Shown: one piece after another, positions 33,881-42,173 of the stretch
How positions within the stretch are numbered: the first letter of the stretch is position 1
Layout: each line of letters starts with the position of its first letter
NCBI GenBank assembly: GCA_022768545.1
Contig: JALELV010000078.1
Coordinates: 1-64,000, forward strand
Origin: Oscillospiraceae bacterium
GTDB lineage: Bacteria; Bacillota; Clostridia; Oscillospirales; Ruminococcaceae
DNA: 64,000 nucleotides
Direction: 5' to 3'
The notes under the pieces: generated by a model
What the model saw: the letters and a program-made list of their open reading frames with translations, nothing else
Told to the model about the DNA's origin: nothing
Databases searched by the model: none
Program-made: the position numbers and the translations under genes

Positions 33881-34351
33881 TTATCTTTCCCCATCCACCT
33901 GTTCTTTTTCCCTCTCTTCGCAGTAGCTGAGTATGCGGCCAAGCAGGCGGATCAGCTCTTCGCTGTCCTTTTCCCCCAGGTATCCCGAGAGCTCCTGGAA
34001 CCGTTTTTCCAGACGTTTTCGCTGCTCCCGGCAGACCTCCATCCCCTCGGGGGTCACCTTTAAATAAACGGTCCTTCGGTCCTCCCTGCTGGGGATCCTT
34101 TTGATCAGCCCCTTTTTTTCCAACTGATTCAGCGTCGGGGTCAGCGCGGGAGGGGATACCTCCATTTTGGTGCTGATCTGCGAAGTCTTGACCCCATTTT
34201 CTCCATCCTGGCTGCGAAAAATACAAAACAGCGCCCCCCACTCGCTCCTGCGCAGCTCCGGACAGCTGTTCCAGACCCCAAAGCGCTTTCCAAAGCGGTG
34301 AAACAGCTCTGCCATCTCCATAAATTCCACTTGGTTTTCCTGCGGCGGCAT
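33881..34351 (-). CDS. MarR-family transcriptional regulator
   Basis: A 156-aa winged-helix repressor. The DNA-binding helices are in KTSQISTKMEVSPPALTPTLNQLEKKGLIKR (about residues 55-85), and the wing is RIPSREDRRTVYLKVTPEG. Alpha-helical dimerisation ends are present. It is the first gene of a marR-ABC-ABC unit and probably represses its own operon until a drug or other ligand binds. A TATAAT -10 lies at 34399-34404 with a weak -35, in an AT-rich region that could hold the operator; I could not find a clean palindrome. Confidence 0.9.
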   Translation of the reverse strand: MPPQENQVEFMEMAELFHRFGKRFGVWNSCPELRRSEWGALFCIFRSQDGENGVKTSQISTKMEVSPPALTPTLNQLEKKGLIKRIPSREDRRTVYLKVTPEGMEVCREQRKRLEKRFQELSGYLGEKDSEELIRLLGRILSYCEEREKEQVDGER

Positions 34352-34493
34352 AATCTTCAGTCCTTTAATATTTTTATAAGGTTAAGTAAATTTGTTTTAT
34401 TATAGGCCCATCTTGTTCACAGTGCATGGATAAATTGTAAAGCTTTTTTGACAAAAACGCGCTCTTTTCAACGGGCTGTCACATTCGGCACGC

Positions 34494-34522
34494 AAAAAGG
34501 CCCCGGCAGCGCCGGGGCCTTT
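34494..34522 (-). terminator. Terminator of the rnf operon
   Basis: A perfect 12-bp GC-rich stem (34496-34507 with 34511-34522), a 3-nt loop and a T5 run on the minus strand. It is about 25 nt after the rnfB stop codon. Confidence 0.92.
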
Positions 34523-34547
34523 AAAAAACCGATCTTCTGCGGGGCGC

Positions 34548-35351
34548 TCAGTCCTCCAGGTGGGACTTGATGGCGCCGGTGGGGCAGACCGCCACGCACG
34601 CGCCGCAGTTGGTGCACTTGGCCGGGTCCACAGAGGCCAGGTTGTTGTCCACCGTGATAGCGCCGGAGGGGCAGGTCTTTTCACATTTTTTACAGCCGAT
34701 GCAGCCGGACTTGCACACCTTGCGGGTATAGGCTCCCTTATCGTGGCTGGAACAACCCACATACACATGGCTTCTGGCGTCGATGATCTGAATCAGATGA
34801 TTGGGGCACTTGCGGGCACACATGCCGCAGCCCACGCACTTGTCCTTATCCACATAGGCCACGCCGTCGATCACATGGATGGCGTCATACTTGCACTCCG
34901 CAACGCAGTCGCCAAAGCCCAGGCAGGCGTGGCTGCAGCTGCTGCGGCCCTGGAAAAACGCGTTGCAGGCCTCGCAGGTCTGAGGGCCTTCGTAATCCAT
35001 GATATACTCGGTGGAATGACAGTTTCCGCCGCATTTTACAATGGCGTACTGCTCCTCCACGTCGGCAAAATCCACCCCTAAAATGGAGCTGATCTCACGG
35101 CTTACCGCGTCGGCCCCAGGCACGCAGAGGTTCGTTTTGACATTCGGATCCTCATTGAGGGCTTTGGCATACTGGTCGCAGCCGCTGTAGCCGCAGGCGC
35201 CGCAGTTGACGCCGGGGAGGGCTCCCCGCAGTTTCGCATACCGCTCATCCACCTTGACCGCCATAAACTTGGAGGCGACAACCAGAACCACCGCGCAGAG
35301 GAGACCGGCGCCTGCAATGATCAGGACAGGAAGAATATAGTTATCAAACAT
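34548..35351 (-). CDS. rnfB: Rnf electron transport complex subunit B
   Basis: A 267-aa ferredoxin-like subunit. An N-terminal membrane helix (about residues 7-27) is followed by a cluster-binding motif VNCGACGYSGC. There are further Cys-rich segments around residues 120-145. Two ferredoxin motifs follow, CVGCGMCARKCP and CIGCKKCEKTCP, and a third, CTNCGACVAVCP, is near the end. RnfB receives electrons from ferredoxin. The ATG at 35349-35351 has AAGGAG upstream; a longer start nine codons earlier is less supported. It is the last gene of rnfCDGEAB. Confidence 0.95.
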   Translation of the reverse strand: MFDNYILPVLIIAGAGLLCAVVLVVASKFMAVKVDERYAKLRGALPGVNCGACGYSGCDQYAKALNEDPNVKTNLCVPGADAVSREISSILGVDFADVEEQYAIVKCGGNCHSTEYIMDYEGPQTCEACNAFFQGRSSCSHACLGFGDCVAECKYDAIHVIDGVAYVDKDKCVGCGMCARKCPNHLIQIIDARSHVYVGCSSHDKGAYTRKVCKSGCIGCKKCEKTCPSGAITVDNNLASVDPAKCTNCGACVAVCPTGAIKSHLED

Positions 35352-35386
35352 ATTTTCAGGCTCCTTACTGGCTGACAAAGTCAGCC

Positions 35387-35986
35387 TTATTTGAACAGGC
35401 CGTCTACCACGCCGTTAAAACCCATGAAGGCCACCGCCACAATAGAGGCGGCGATCAGAGTGATCGGCATTCCCTTAAAGCAGGACGGGATCTGGTCGGA
35501 TTCCGCTCTGCTGCGCACGCCGGAAAAGAGCACCATCGCCAGCATAAAGCCAAGGCCCGCACCCAGGGAATTCACCATGGATTCCCAGAAGCCGTAGCCC
35601 TCGGTGATGTTGAGGATGGTGACGCCCAGCACCGCGCAGTTGGTGGTGATCAAAGGCAGATATACGCCCAGCGCCTGATGCAGGGCTGGGATATACTTTT
35701 TGAGAATGATCTCAATGAGCTGAACCAGCGCCGCGATGATCAGGATAAAGATCACCGTCTGCAGGTACCCAAGATTGTAGGGATCCAGCAGATAGGTCTG
35801 GATCGGCCAGGTGACCGCGGTGGACATCAACATGACAAAAATGACCGCGACGCTCATTCCCACAGAGGAATCCAGCTTTTTGGATACCCCCAGGAACGGA
35901 CAGATCCCCAGGAATTTATTGAGGATAAAGTTCTGGGTCAGGATCGCTGTGATCAGGATGACCAGTAAACTTTTAAAAGTTTCCAC
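35387..35986 (-). CDS. rnfA: Rnf electron transport complex subunit A
   Basis: A 199-aa integral membrane subunit with six hydrophobic helices. The FILNKFLGICPFLGVSKKLDSSVGM segment near residue 21 is typical and includes the conserved Cys near the membrane centre. The paired Cys at TNCAVLGV matches the RnfA/RnfE pseudosymmetric pair that carries a [2Fe-2S] cluster across the membrane. The start is GTG 35984-35986 after AGGAGG. It lies 3 nt from rnfE. Confidence 0.95.
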   Translation of the reverse strand: METFKSLLVILITAILTQNFILNKFLGICPFLGVSKKLDSSVGMSVAVIFVMLMSTAVTWPIQTYLLDPYNLGYLQTVIFILIIAALVQLIEIILKKYIPALHQALGVYLPLITTNCAVLGVTILNITEGYGFWESMVNSLGAGLGFMLAMVLFSGVRSRAESDQIPSCFKGMPITLIAASIVAVAFMGFNGVVDGLFK

Positions 35987-35989
35987 TTA

Positions 35990-36664
35990 TCAGCAGCCTC
36001 CTTCCGACGCCTTGGCACAGTGTTCGGCAGAAGGGCAGCCTCCGCAGCCGGAAACTTTGCGCTTCTTCCCTTTTCGTGCCAGGATAAAGTTGACAAGGGC
36101 AATGAGCACGCCGAAGACGAAGAAGCCTCCGGGGGGCTGGGTCATGATGGACATGGGGGTGACGGACTCCGGAATGATCTGGATGCCAAACCAGGTCCCG
36201 GCTCCCAGGATCTCGCGGATGGAGCCCATGACCAGCAACGCCAGAGTAAAACCAAGGCCCATACCAATGGCGTCACAGGCGGACGCCAGGACGGTGTTTT
36301 TGTTGGCAAACATCTCGGCGCGGCCCAGGATGATGCAGTTTACCACGATCAGGGGCAGATAAAGTCCCAGAGCATCGTAGATGGAGGGGGCATAAGCCTG
36401 CACCAGGAAGCCGACGATGGTGACAAACCCTGCGATCAGCACGATGTAACAGGGGATGCGCACCTTGTCGGGGATGATATTCTTAAGCAGAGAGATAGCC
36501 ATGTTGGAGCAGAGCAGCACCAGCGTGGCCGCAATACCCATTCCCACGGCGTTGACCGCCAGAGAGGTAAGCGCCAGGGTGGGACAGGTGCCCAGCACAA
36601 GGATGAGCACCGGATTTTCCTTGATAATGCCGTTGAGAAGGACCTTCCAGTTGCTCTGTTTCAT
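35990..36664 (-). CDS. rnfE: Rnf electron transport complex subunit E
   Basis: A 224-aa membrane subunit related to RnfA, with six helices. NPVLILVLGTCPTLALTSLA (about residues 15-34) and LIVVNCIILGRAEMFANKN (about 104-122) hold the conserved Cys. The C-terminal tail is charged and contains four Cys (SGCGGCPSAEHCAKASEGGC), which is unusual and could bind metal. The ATG at 36662-36664 overlaps the rnfG stop codon (TGATG). Confidence 0.95.
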   Translation of the reverse strand: MKQSNWKVLLNGIIKENPVLILVLGTCPTLALTSLAVNAVGMGIAATLVLLCSNMAISLLKNIIPDKVRIPCYIVLIAGFVTIVGFLVQAYAPSIYDALGLYLPLIVVNCIILGRAEMFANKNTVLASACDAIGMGLGFTLALLVMGSIREILGAGTWFGIQIIPESVTPMSIMTQPPGGFFVFGVLIALVNFILARKGKKRKVSGCGGCPSAEHCAKASEGGC

Positions 36665-37977
36665 CAGCCCAACTCCCCTTTCGCCGCCTCAAACACGCTG
36701 ACCGCACCGGCCACCGCGTCCCGGATGGAATCCGCATGGGCGATCTCGGAAGCTGCCGCAGCGTCCGCGGAGGTTTGGCCCACAAACTGGGACGCATACT
36801 CCTGCGCCGCGTCAAGGGCCGCCGCATCGGGGTAGGAGAGCAGGGTCACACCGGTGATCACGCCGCTCTGGTCAAAGCCCACGGCAGCCTGGACCTCGCC
36901 GCTGGTGACGGAAACCGCCGCACCGGAGCGGACGCTTGCAAACATCACCTGGTCCGCGCCCTCGTAAGGCTGTGCTGCCTCCTCAAAGCCGGAAGCGCCG
37001 GGCAGGATCGCCGCAAGAGACTCCTCGTCGAGCTTGACGCCCTGGCCGGGGAAGCTCGGGAACTGCTCCAAGATTCTGCGGACCGCGCCTTTCACGCCGT
37101 CGGAAGAGACCGTGGCACCCGCCACGGCGGTGATGCCGTCGACACTGTCCTTACCGGTATACTGGTCCAGATAAGCGGCGTCCCCCACCTGGGTGCCCAG
37201 GCCCTGGGTCTCATGGTTCTCCAACATGATCACACCGAGGATCACGCCGTTCTGATCAAGGCCCACGGCAATCTTCATCGGCTCTTCCGTATGATAGCCC
37301 ACGGCCTTGCGCACCGCCACATAGCCCAGGCCGTCCGCCTGGTAGCCGGTGATCTCTTCCTCGGCGGCAAACTCGGTAAACTCGGTGGCGTCGGGGAACA
37401 ACTGGGCCTGCGCGTCCTCCAGCGTCATCGCGCCGGAAGCGGGAACCTCCACGGCGTTGCCGGAAGCGGCGCCGTAGATCTCAAACGCGGTACCGAGGCC
37501 TTTTTTGTAAGCGCCGGAGGTAATGGTAGCACCGGCTACGCCGGCTACATCGCTGAAATCGGCGCTGGATTTTCCCCGATAACCAGCGGCGTAGGATTCC
37601 TCCGCCAGTTTAGCGCCGAAGCCCGGGGTCTCCTGGTGATCCATCATCTGGATACCGGAGATGGTGCCGTCGGCCTTGATGCCCACCATCATATTGAAGG
37701 CGCCGCCGTAACCGTTTGTGGTAACGGTGATCACATATCCGGCGCCGGAGGTCTCCTTATAGCAGTCTACACCACCCTCTGGCATGGTCACATCCATTTT
37801 TTCAAAGCCGGAGGCGCCTTCCAGCACCACGGCCCGTGCCTCGTTGGCTTTGGCGTTTTTCGCTTCCTCAATGACGGGAGCGGTGGCCTGATAAGTAAAC
37901 GCCAGCGCGGCGGAAACCACCAGACAGATAACGGTCAGCACAGCGACCGGGATCAGAAATTCCTTTGTGAGTTTCAT
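36664..37977 (-). CDS. rnfG: Rnf subunit G with three FMN-binding repeats
   Basis: A 437-aa subunit, about twice the usual RnfG length of about 200 aa. One N-terminal membrane helix (residues 8-27) is followed by three similar repeats beginning at about 52, 193 and 324. Each opens with a short L-x-x-A-x-x-F motif (LEGASGF, LFPDATEF, LPGASGF). Repeats 1 and 2 each contain a flavinylation-type AGAT motif, with candidate flavin-accepting threonines Thr151 and Thr289. Repeat 3 lacks it (AAAASEIAHADS), so only two flavins are expected. The 1-nt overlap with rnfE and 4-nt overlap with rnfD show coupling. Confidence 0.93.
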   Translation of the reverse strand: MKLTKEFLIPVAVLTVICLVVSAALAFTYQATAPVIEEAKNAKANEARAVVLEGASGFEKMDVTMPEGGVDCYKETSGAGYVITVTTNGYGGAFNMMVGIKADGTISGIQMMDHQETPGFGAKLAEESYAAGYRGKSSADFSDVAGVAGATITSGAYKKGLGTAFEIYGAASGNAVEVPASGAMTLEDAQAQLFPDATEFTEFAAEEEITGYQADGLGYVAVRKAVGYHTEEPMKIAVGLDQNGVILGVIMLENHETQGLGTQVGDAAYLDQYTGKDSVDGITAVAGATVSSDGVKGAVRRILEQFPSFPGQGVKLDEESLAAILPGASGFEEAAQPYEGADQVMFASVRSGAAVSVTSGEVQAAVGFDQSGVITGVTLLSYPDAAALDAAQEYASQFVGQTSADAAAASEIAHADSIRDAVAGAVSVFEAAKGELG

Positions 37978-38954
37978 TTCGCAATACCTCCAAACGGTCT
38001 TGTTTTGGTATATCTGTCGATCAGCGGAGTCACAATGTTCATCAGAAGAATCGCAAAGGATACACCCTCCACATAGTTGCCGAACAGGCGGATCAGCACA
38101 GTCAGCAGGCCGCAGCCCACAGCATAGATGTACTTGCCCTTCTTGGTAACGGGAGAGGTCGTATAATCAGTGGCCATAAAGAACGCACCGAGGATCAGCC
38201 CGCCCGCCAGGACCTGCTGAACCGGGTTTACACCCAGCAGCCAGCTGAGGACAAACACCGTCCCGATATAGGTCAGGGGGATGATGGGGCTGATGATCTT
38301 TTTGCAGATCAGGTAAATACCGCCGATGAGCAGCGTTATGGCGCAGGTCTCGCCCAGAGAGCCGCCGCGGATACCAAACAGCATCATGAAAATATCCGGC
38401 ACACCCTCCACGCCGCCGAACATCAGCTCGGAATGGTCGGCCAGGGTGGGCATCTGGGCGTTGATGGAAGCCAGAGGAGTGGCGCCCACCACCCGGGTGA
38501 TCACACCGTCTTTAAAGGTCGGAATGACAAAGTTGGCCATATCCTTGGAGAAAGACACCAACAGCACCACGCGGGCCGCAATGGCGGGGTTCGCAAAGTT
38601 CTGCCCAATGCCGCCGAACAGCTGCTTGACCACCACGATGGCCACAAAGCAGCCGATCATCGCCATCCAGATGGGGAAAGTGGAGGGCAGATTGTACGCC
38701 AGCAGCAGGCCGGTCACCACGGCGCTGAAATCCAGGATCGTGTTGGACTGTTTGGTGAGCACCCGGTAAAGGTACTCAAAGATCACGCAGGACGCCACAC
38801 AGACCAGGGTGAGCAGCAGGGCCCGGAAACCGAAGATATAGGTGGACGCAAACAAAGTGGGAAGCAGCGCCGCCGTAACGCAGAGCATGATAGACCCGGT
38901 GCTCGCCTTGTCCTTTACGTGAGGTGCCGGCGCGATCCATAAATTCTTACTCAA
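37974..38954 (-). CDS. rnfD: Rnf electron transport complex subunit D
   Basis: A 326-aa membrane subunit of the NqrB/RnfD family with about nine hydrophobic helices. The covalent FMN site is expected at Thr in VVGATPLASINAQ (about residues 160-172). The N-terminal IAPAPHVKDKASTGSIML and GGIGQNFANPAIAARVVLL are family motifs. The start is TTG 38952-38954 with GAGAGGTG upstream. It ends 4 nt inside rnfG. ApbE encoded at 41-42 kb is the likely flavin attachment enzyme. Confidence 0.95.
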   Translation of the reverse strand: MSKNLWIAPAPHVKDKASTGSIMLCVTAALLPTLFASTYIFGFRALLLTLVCVASCVIFEYLYRVLTKQSNTILDFSAVVTGLLLAYNLPSTFPIWMAMIGCFVAIVVVKQLFGGIGQNFANPAIAARVVLLVSFSKDMANFVIPTFKDGVITRVVGATPLASINAQMPTLADHSELMFGGVEGVPDIFMMLFGIRGGSLGETCAITLLIGGIYLICKKIISPIIPLTYIGTVFVLSWLLGVNPVQQVLAGGLILGAFFMATDYTTSPVTKKGKYIYAVGCGLLTVLIRLFGNYVEGVSFAILLMNIVTPLIDRYTKTRPFGGIAK

Positions 38955-38968
38955 TGTACTTCACCTCT

Positions 38969-40282
38969 CTATTTACTGGTATTTTCCCGCAGGAATTTTT
39001 TCGCCATACGGTTGGTGAACGCCAGGTTCCGCTTGGCAGGGCATACATAGGAACAGCAGCCGCATTCCATGCAGAGGTTTACCTTCAGCGCCTTCAGGGC
39101 GTCCACGTCCTTGGCCTTATAGGCCTTTTCCAGAGCCGCGGGCATCAGGTCAAAGGGGCAGGCCTGCACACAGCGCCCGCAGCGAATGCAGGGCGTCTCC
39201 GGCTCGATGTTGATGAACTCCTCGTCAAAGGCGAGGATCGCGTTGTTGTTTTTGATCACCGGAAAGGCGTCATCGTATACCGCGATACCGGTCATGGGGC
39301 CGCCCATGAGGATGAGCTTCGGCTCTTTTTTGTAGCCGCCGCAGAATTCCATCACGTCGGAGATATGAGTCCCCACCGGGACCACCACGTTCTTAGGCTC
39401 CGCCACCGCGGTGCCATCCACCGTGATGCGTTTGGTCACCAGTGGCATACCGGTTTTAAGATAGCGGGCCACAAAGCCCACGGAGGAGACATTCATCACG
39501 ATAACGCCGGCGTCGGCGGGAAGCTGCCCCTCCCGGATCACGCGGCCGGTGGTCTCGTAGACGAGGACCTTTTCGGCACCCTGGGGGTAGCTGGATTTTA
39601 AGGCGACTACCTCGTATCCCTCGTGTCCCGCGCAGAGCTCCTTCATTTTGGCGATTGCCTCGGGCTTGTTGTCCTCAATGCCGATCTTTACATATTTGAG
39701 CTCCAGGTACCGGGCCACATGCCCGATGCCCTCCAGCACCTCTTCCCCGTTCTCCATAAACTCCCGGTAATCCGTGGTGATGTAAGGCTCACACTCCGCA
39801 CCGTTGATGACCAGGGTGTCCACCTGCTCCGGCTTGGGGGGGTTGAGCTTGATGTGGGTGGGGAAACCGGCGCCGCCCAGGCCAATAAGGCCGGAGGCCT
39901 TGATGGCCGCCAAAAATTCCTCTTTGTTTGTTACCACAGGGGCTTTAACGGAGGGATCCACCCTCTGCTCCCCGTCTGTTTCAATTACAGCGCTCTGTGT
40001 ACGGACGCCGAGAGGGTTGATAAACTCCTCAATGGCAGCTACCCGGCCGGATACGCTGGAGTGGATAGGGGCGCTCATAAATTTGTCGCTGCTGCCGATC
40101 AGCTGTCCGACACAGACTGTATCGTTTACCTTGACCAGCGGCTCACAGGGCGCGCCCATGTGCTGAAGCATCGGCAGGGATACCTTTTGGGGTATCGGCA
40201 TGACGACGGTCTCACAGTCCTTGGTGTTCTTGTGATGAGCAACCTTAATGCCGCTCAGCGTCTTTTTCAAAAAGCTCGACAC
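38969..40282 (-). CDS. rnfC: Rnf electron transport complex subunit C
   Basis: A 437-aa cytoplasmic subunit that passes electrons to NAD. The FMN/NAD-binding Rossmann-like part includes GLIGLGGAGFPTHIKLNPP (about residues 131-149). Two [4Fe-4S] motifs near the C-terminus are CIRCGRCVQACP and CMECGCCSYVCP. The start is GTG 40280-40282 with AGGAGG nearby. It is the first gene of the operon, preceded by a promoter and a short leader hairpin. Confidence 0.95.
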   Translation of the reverse strand: MSSFLKKTLSGIKVAHHKNTKDCETVVMPIPQKVSLPMLQHMGAPCEPLVKVNDTVCVGQLIGSSDKFMSAPIHSSVSGRVAAIEEFINPLGVRTQSAVIETDGEQRVDPSVKAPVVTNKEEFLAAIKASGLIGLGGAGFPTHIKLNPPKPEQVDTLVINGAECEPYITTDYREFMENGEEVLEGIGHVARYLELKYVKIGIEDNKPEAIAKMKELCAGHEGYEVVALKSSYPQGAEKVLVYETTGRVIREGQLPADAGVIVMNVSSVGFVARYLKTGMPLVTKRITVDGTAVAEPKNVVVPVGTHISDVMEFCGGYKKEPKLILMGGPMTGIAVYDDAFPVIKNNNAILAFDEEFINIEPETPCIRCGRCVQACPFDLMPAALEKAYKAKDVDALKALKVNLCMECGCCSYVCPAKRNLAFTNRMAKKFLRENTSK

Positions 40283-40329
40283 ACCTTTATCCTCCTAAAT
40301 ATTATTTCTGCGCAGGCAAACCCCCGCGC

Positions 40330-40347
40330 GTCCGGATCCTTCCGGAC
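40330..40347 (-). other. Short leader hairpin of the rnf operon
   Basis: GTCCGGA (40330-40336) pairs with TCCGGAC (40341-40347) with a 4-nt loop, between the promoter and the rnfC ribosome site. It is a small stem in the leader; I recognise no known regulatory RNA. Confidence 0.4.
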
Positions 40348-40358
40348 AAACACATTAT

Positions 40359-40387
40359 ATTTTACTCTAAACCCGTGCATTTTTCAA
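40359..40387 (-). promoter_or_regulatory. Promoter of the rnf operon
   Basis: Minus-strand TTGAAA (40382-40387), a 17-nt spacer and TAAAAT (40359-40364), extending into TATAAT. The layout is the same as for miaB and efp. Confidence 0.75.
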
Positions 40388-40429
40388 TGAGAAAAAGACG
40401 GAATTTATGCAAAAAGAAACGGACCCAGC

Positions 40430-40948
40430 CTATCTGGGCAAAATGCGCTCCAGAGCCGGCATCACCGTGTGGAGCAAAACGCCGGTCAGCACCCCCATGC
40501 ACACCCCGGAAACAAGCAGCACCGGGAAATAGAAAAATGTAATGGGTGTGGCGGTGATGAGGCAGGCCACGGCCAGCTGCCCCGCGTTGTGGGCCACCGC
40601 CCCGCCTATGCTGACTACAGTATAGGAGAGATCCAGCTTTTTAAACCGAAGCAGGACCAACATGACCACGAGGGAGAGCAACCCGCCGGAAAAGCTCAGC
40701 GCCGCCGCAGTGACCCCTCGGGTGATAAAGACCGAAAGGGACTTCAGCACCGCCAGGGTAAACGCGTGGGAGGGCCCCATAAAAAACAGGCAGTACATCG
40801 TCACGATGTTGGAGAGCCCCAGCTTGACGCCCGGGGGAAGCCCCGGCAGCTGCACCATACTCTCCAAATAAGAGAGCACCACCGCCAGCGCAAACATCAG
40901 CCCCATATAGGCTACCCGCCGCACATCAAACCGCTTTTTTCGCCGCAT
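40430..40948 (-). CDS. Gx transporter family membrane protein
   Basis: A 172-aa membrane protein with about five hydrophobic helices (for example VAYMGLMFALAVVLSYLESM, residues 12-31, and GPSHAFTLAVLKSLSVF). It matches the small family once named heptaprenyl diphosphate synthase component I, now called Gx transporters, often found beside apbE and rnf genes. The substrate is unknown; quinone synthesis is not shown. The ATG at 40946-40948 lacks a strong ribosome site. It ends about 150 nt upstream of rnfC. Confidence 0.82.
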   Translation of the reverse strand: MRRKKRFDVRRVAYMGLMFALAVVLSYLESMVQLPGLPPGVKLGLSNIVTMYCLFFMGPSHAFTLAVLKSLSVFITRGVTAAALSFSGGLLSLVVMLVLLRFKKLDLSYTVVSIGGAVAHNAGQLAVACLITATPITFFYFPVLLVSGVCMGVLTGVLLHTVMPALERILPR

Positions 40949-40981
40949 TTTATACCCTCCCCTTGCCCGGCGCCCGCCGGT

Positions 40982-42052
40982 TTATTTCAAATGAAACCGA
41001 TACTCTTTTTTCTCCCTGTTCGGCACAAAAACCTCCCGGAGCCCATCGGAAAGATAGACATTTTTGTCACGGTCCACCAGGATAAAGTCAAAATCCGGGT
41101 CGGAGGACCGGGCCAGCGCCGCATCCTTCCCCGCGATGAACAGAGCAGTGGAAAGATAATCAGCCAGAGCCCCATCGGCGGAGATGACCGACACCGAGAT
41201 CAGGTCGCTCTCGCATGGGAAGCCGGTGCGCGGGTCGATGATGTGATGGTAGGTCTTGCCGTTTTGTACAAAGTAGCGCTCATAAGTCCCGCTGGTAGCC
41301 ATGGTGCGGTTCGGAAAAGCCACCGTGCCGATGTATTCCTCCGCGCTTCCAAGCGGGTCCCGCACGCCGAACCGGAAGTCCTTCCCGTCGGGCCGGCACC
41401 CTATCACCGCCACATTTCCCCCAATGGAAAAATATCCGGAGCGCACTCCGTACTCCTGTGCGGTCTGCCTGGCCAGGTCTCCGGCGGCGCCCTTGGCCAC
41501 ACCGCCCAGGTCCAGCGCCTGCCCCTCCCGCCGCAGCATCACCGTCTGCGCCTGCGCATCCAAAAGAATATCCCGGTAATCCACCAAAGCAAGCAGTTCC
41601 GCAAGCTTCCCCGGCTCCGGCACATGAGGGTTCTCCCCTGTGATGTCCCACCCCAGTGTCACCGGAGCGACCGTCACGTCAAAAAGGCCTTCCGAGAGCT
41701 CGCCATACCTCCGGGATCGGGAGATCAGCTCAAAAGCCCGCTCCGAGACCGGTACGGCCTCCTGCCCCGCCGCACGGTTGATCTGCGCGATCACGCTGTC
41801 CTGCCGGTGGGCGGAAAACTCCTTTTCAAAGGCCCGGAGCGCATCCTCCGCCGCTTTGACGGCCTCCTTCGCGTTTTTCCCATAAAGGCGCTGCTCCACC
41901 ACCGTGTCCATGATAAACTGGGCGGAAAAAACAGACTCTTTCTCTTCCTGCATGCTGTCCCACAGGGCGCCTGCGCTCAGCAGCACCGCCAGTGCCGCGG
42001 CGCAGGCGGCGCCCGGCACCCACTTTTTTTTCCAAAACCCGTTTTTTTTCAT
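40982..42052 (-). CDS. apbE: FAD:protein FMN transferase
   Basis: A 356-aa flavin transferase that covalently attaches FMN to Thr or Ser in Rnf- and Nqr-type proteins. The N-terminus has a signal-anchor helix (about residues 12-28). No clear lipobox Cys follows, so it may be membrane-anchored rather than a lipoprotein. LDLGGVAKGAAGD, IGGNVAVIG and a HHIIDPRTGFP metal-binding motif near residue 274 are ApbE marks. The ATG at 42050-42052 follows AGAGGGAG. It lies upstream of the Gx gene and rnf operon, fitting a role in maturing RnfG and RnfD. Confidence 0.93.
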   Translation of the reverse strand: MKKNGFWKKKWVPGAACAAALAVLLSAGALWDSMQEEKESVFSAQFIMDTVVEQRLYGKNAKEAVKAAEDALRAFEKEFSAHRQDSVIAQINRAAGQEAVPVSERAFELISRSRRYGELSEGLFDVTVAPVTLGWDITGENPHVPEPGKLAELLALVDYRDILLDAQAQTVMLRREGQALDLGGVAKGAAGDLARQTAQEYGVRSGYFSIGGNVAVIGCRPDGKDFRFGVRDPLGSAEEYIGTVAFPNRTMATSGTYERYFVQNGKTYHHIIDPRTGFPCESDLISVSVISADGALADYLSTALFIAGKDAALARSSDPDFDFILVDRDKNVYLSDGLREVFVPNREKKEYRFHLK

Positions 42053-42126
42053 AAAGCTCCCTCTACTGTGAAAAATAAAAACGGGCTGACACCCGGGCCC
42101 GCTGTGTCCTCCCCGCGGAAGGCGAT

Positions 42127-42159
42127 AAAAAAAGCAGTGTTTCTAACACTGCTTTTTTT
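42127..42159 (-). terminator. Terminator after the CD1247-like gene
   Basis: A perfect 15-bp inverted repeat (42127-42141 with 42145-42159), a TCT loop and seven A or T on each side. It lies 14 nt after the stop codon at 42174. Confidence 0.93.
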
Positions 42160-42173
42160 AAACATACAGAAGT

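Noticed and set aside
42060-42126. A possible second terminator (weak stem with TTTTTATTTTT) upstream of apbE
   Set aside because: The stem is only about 5 bp, and a much stronger terminator lies directly before it.
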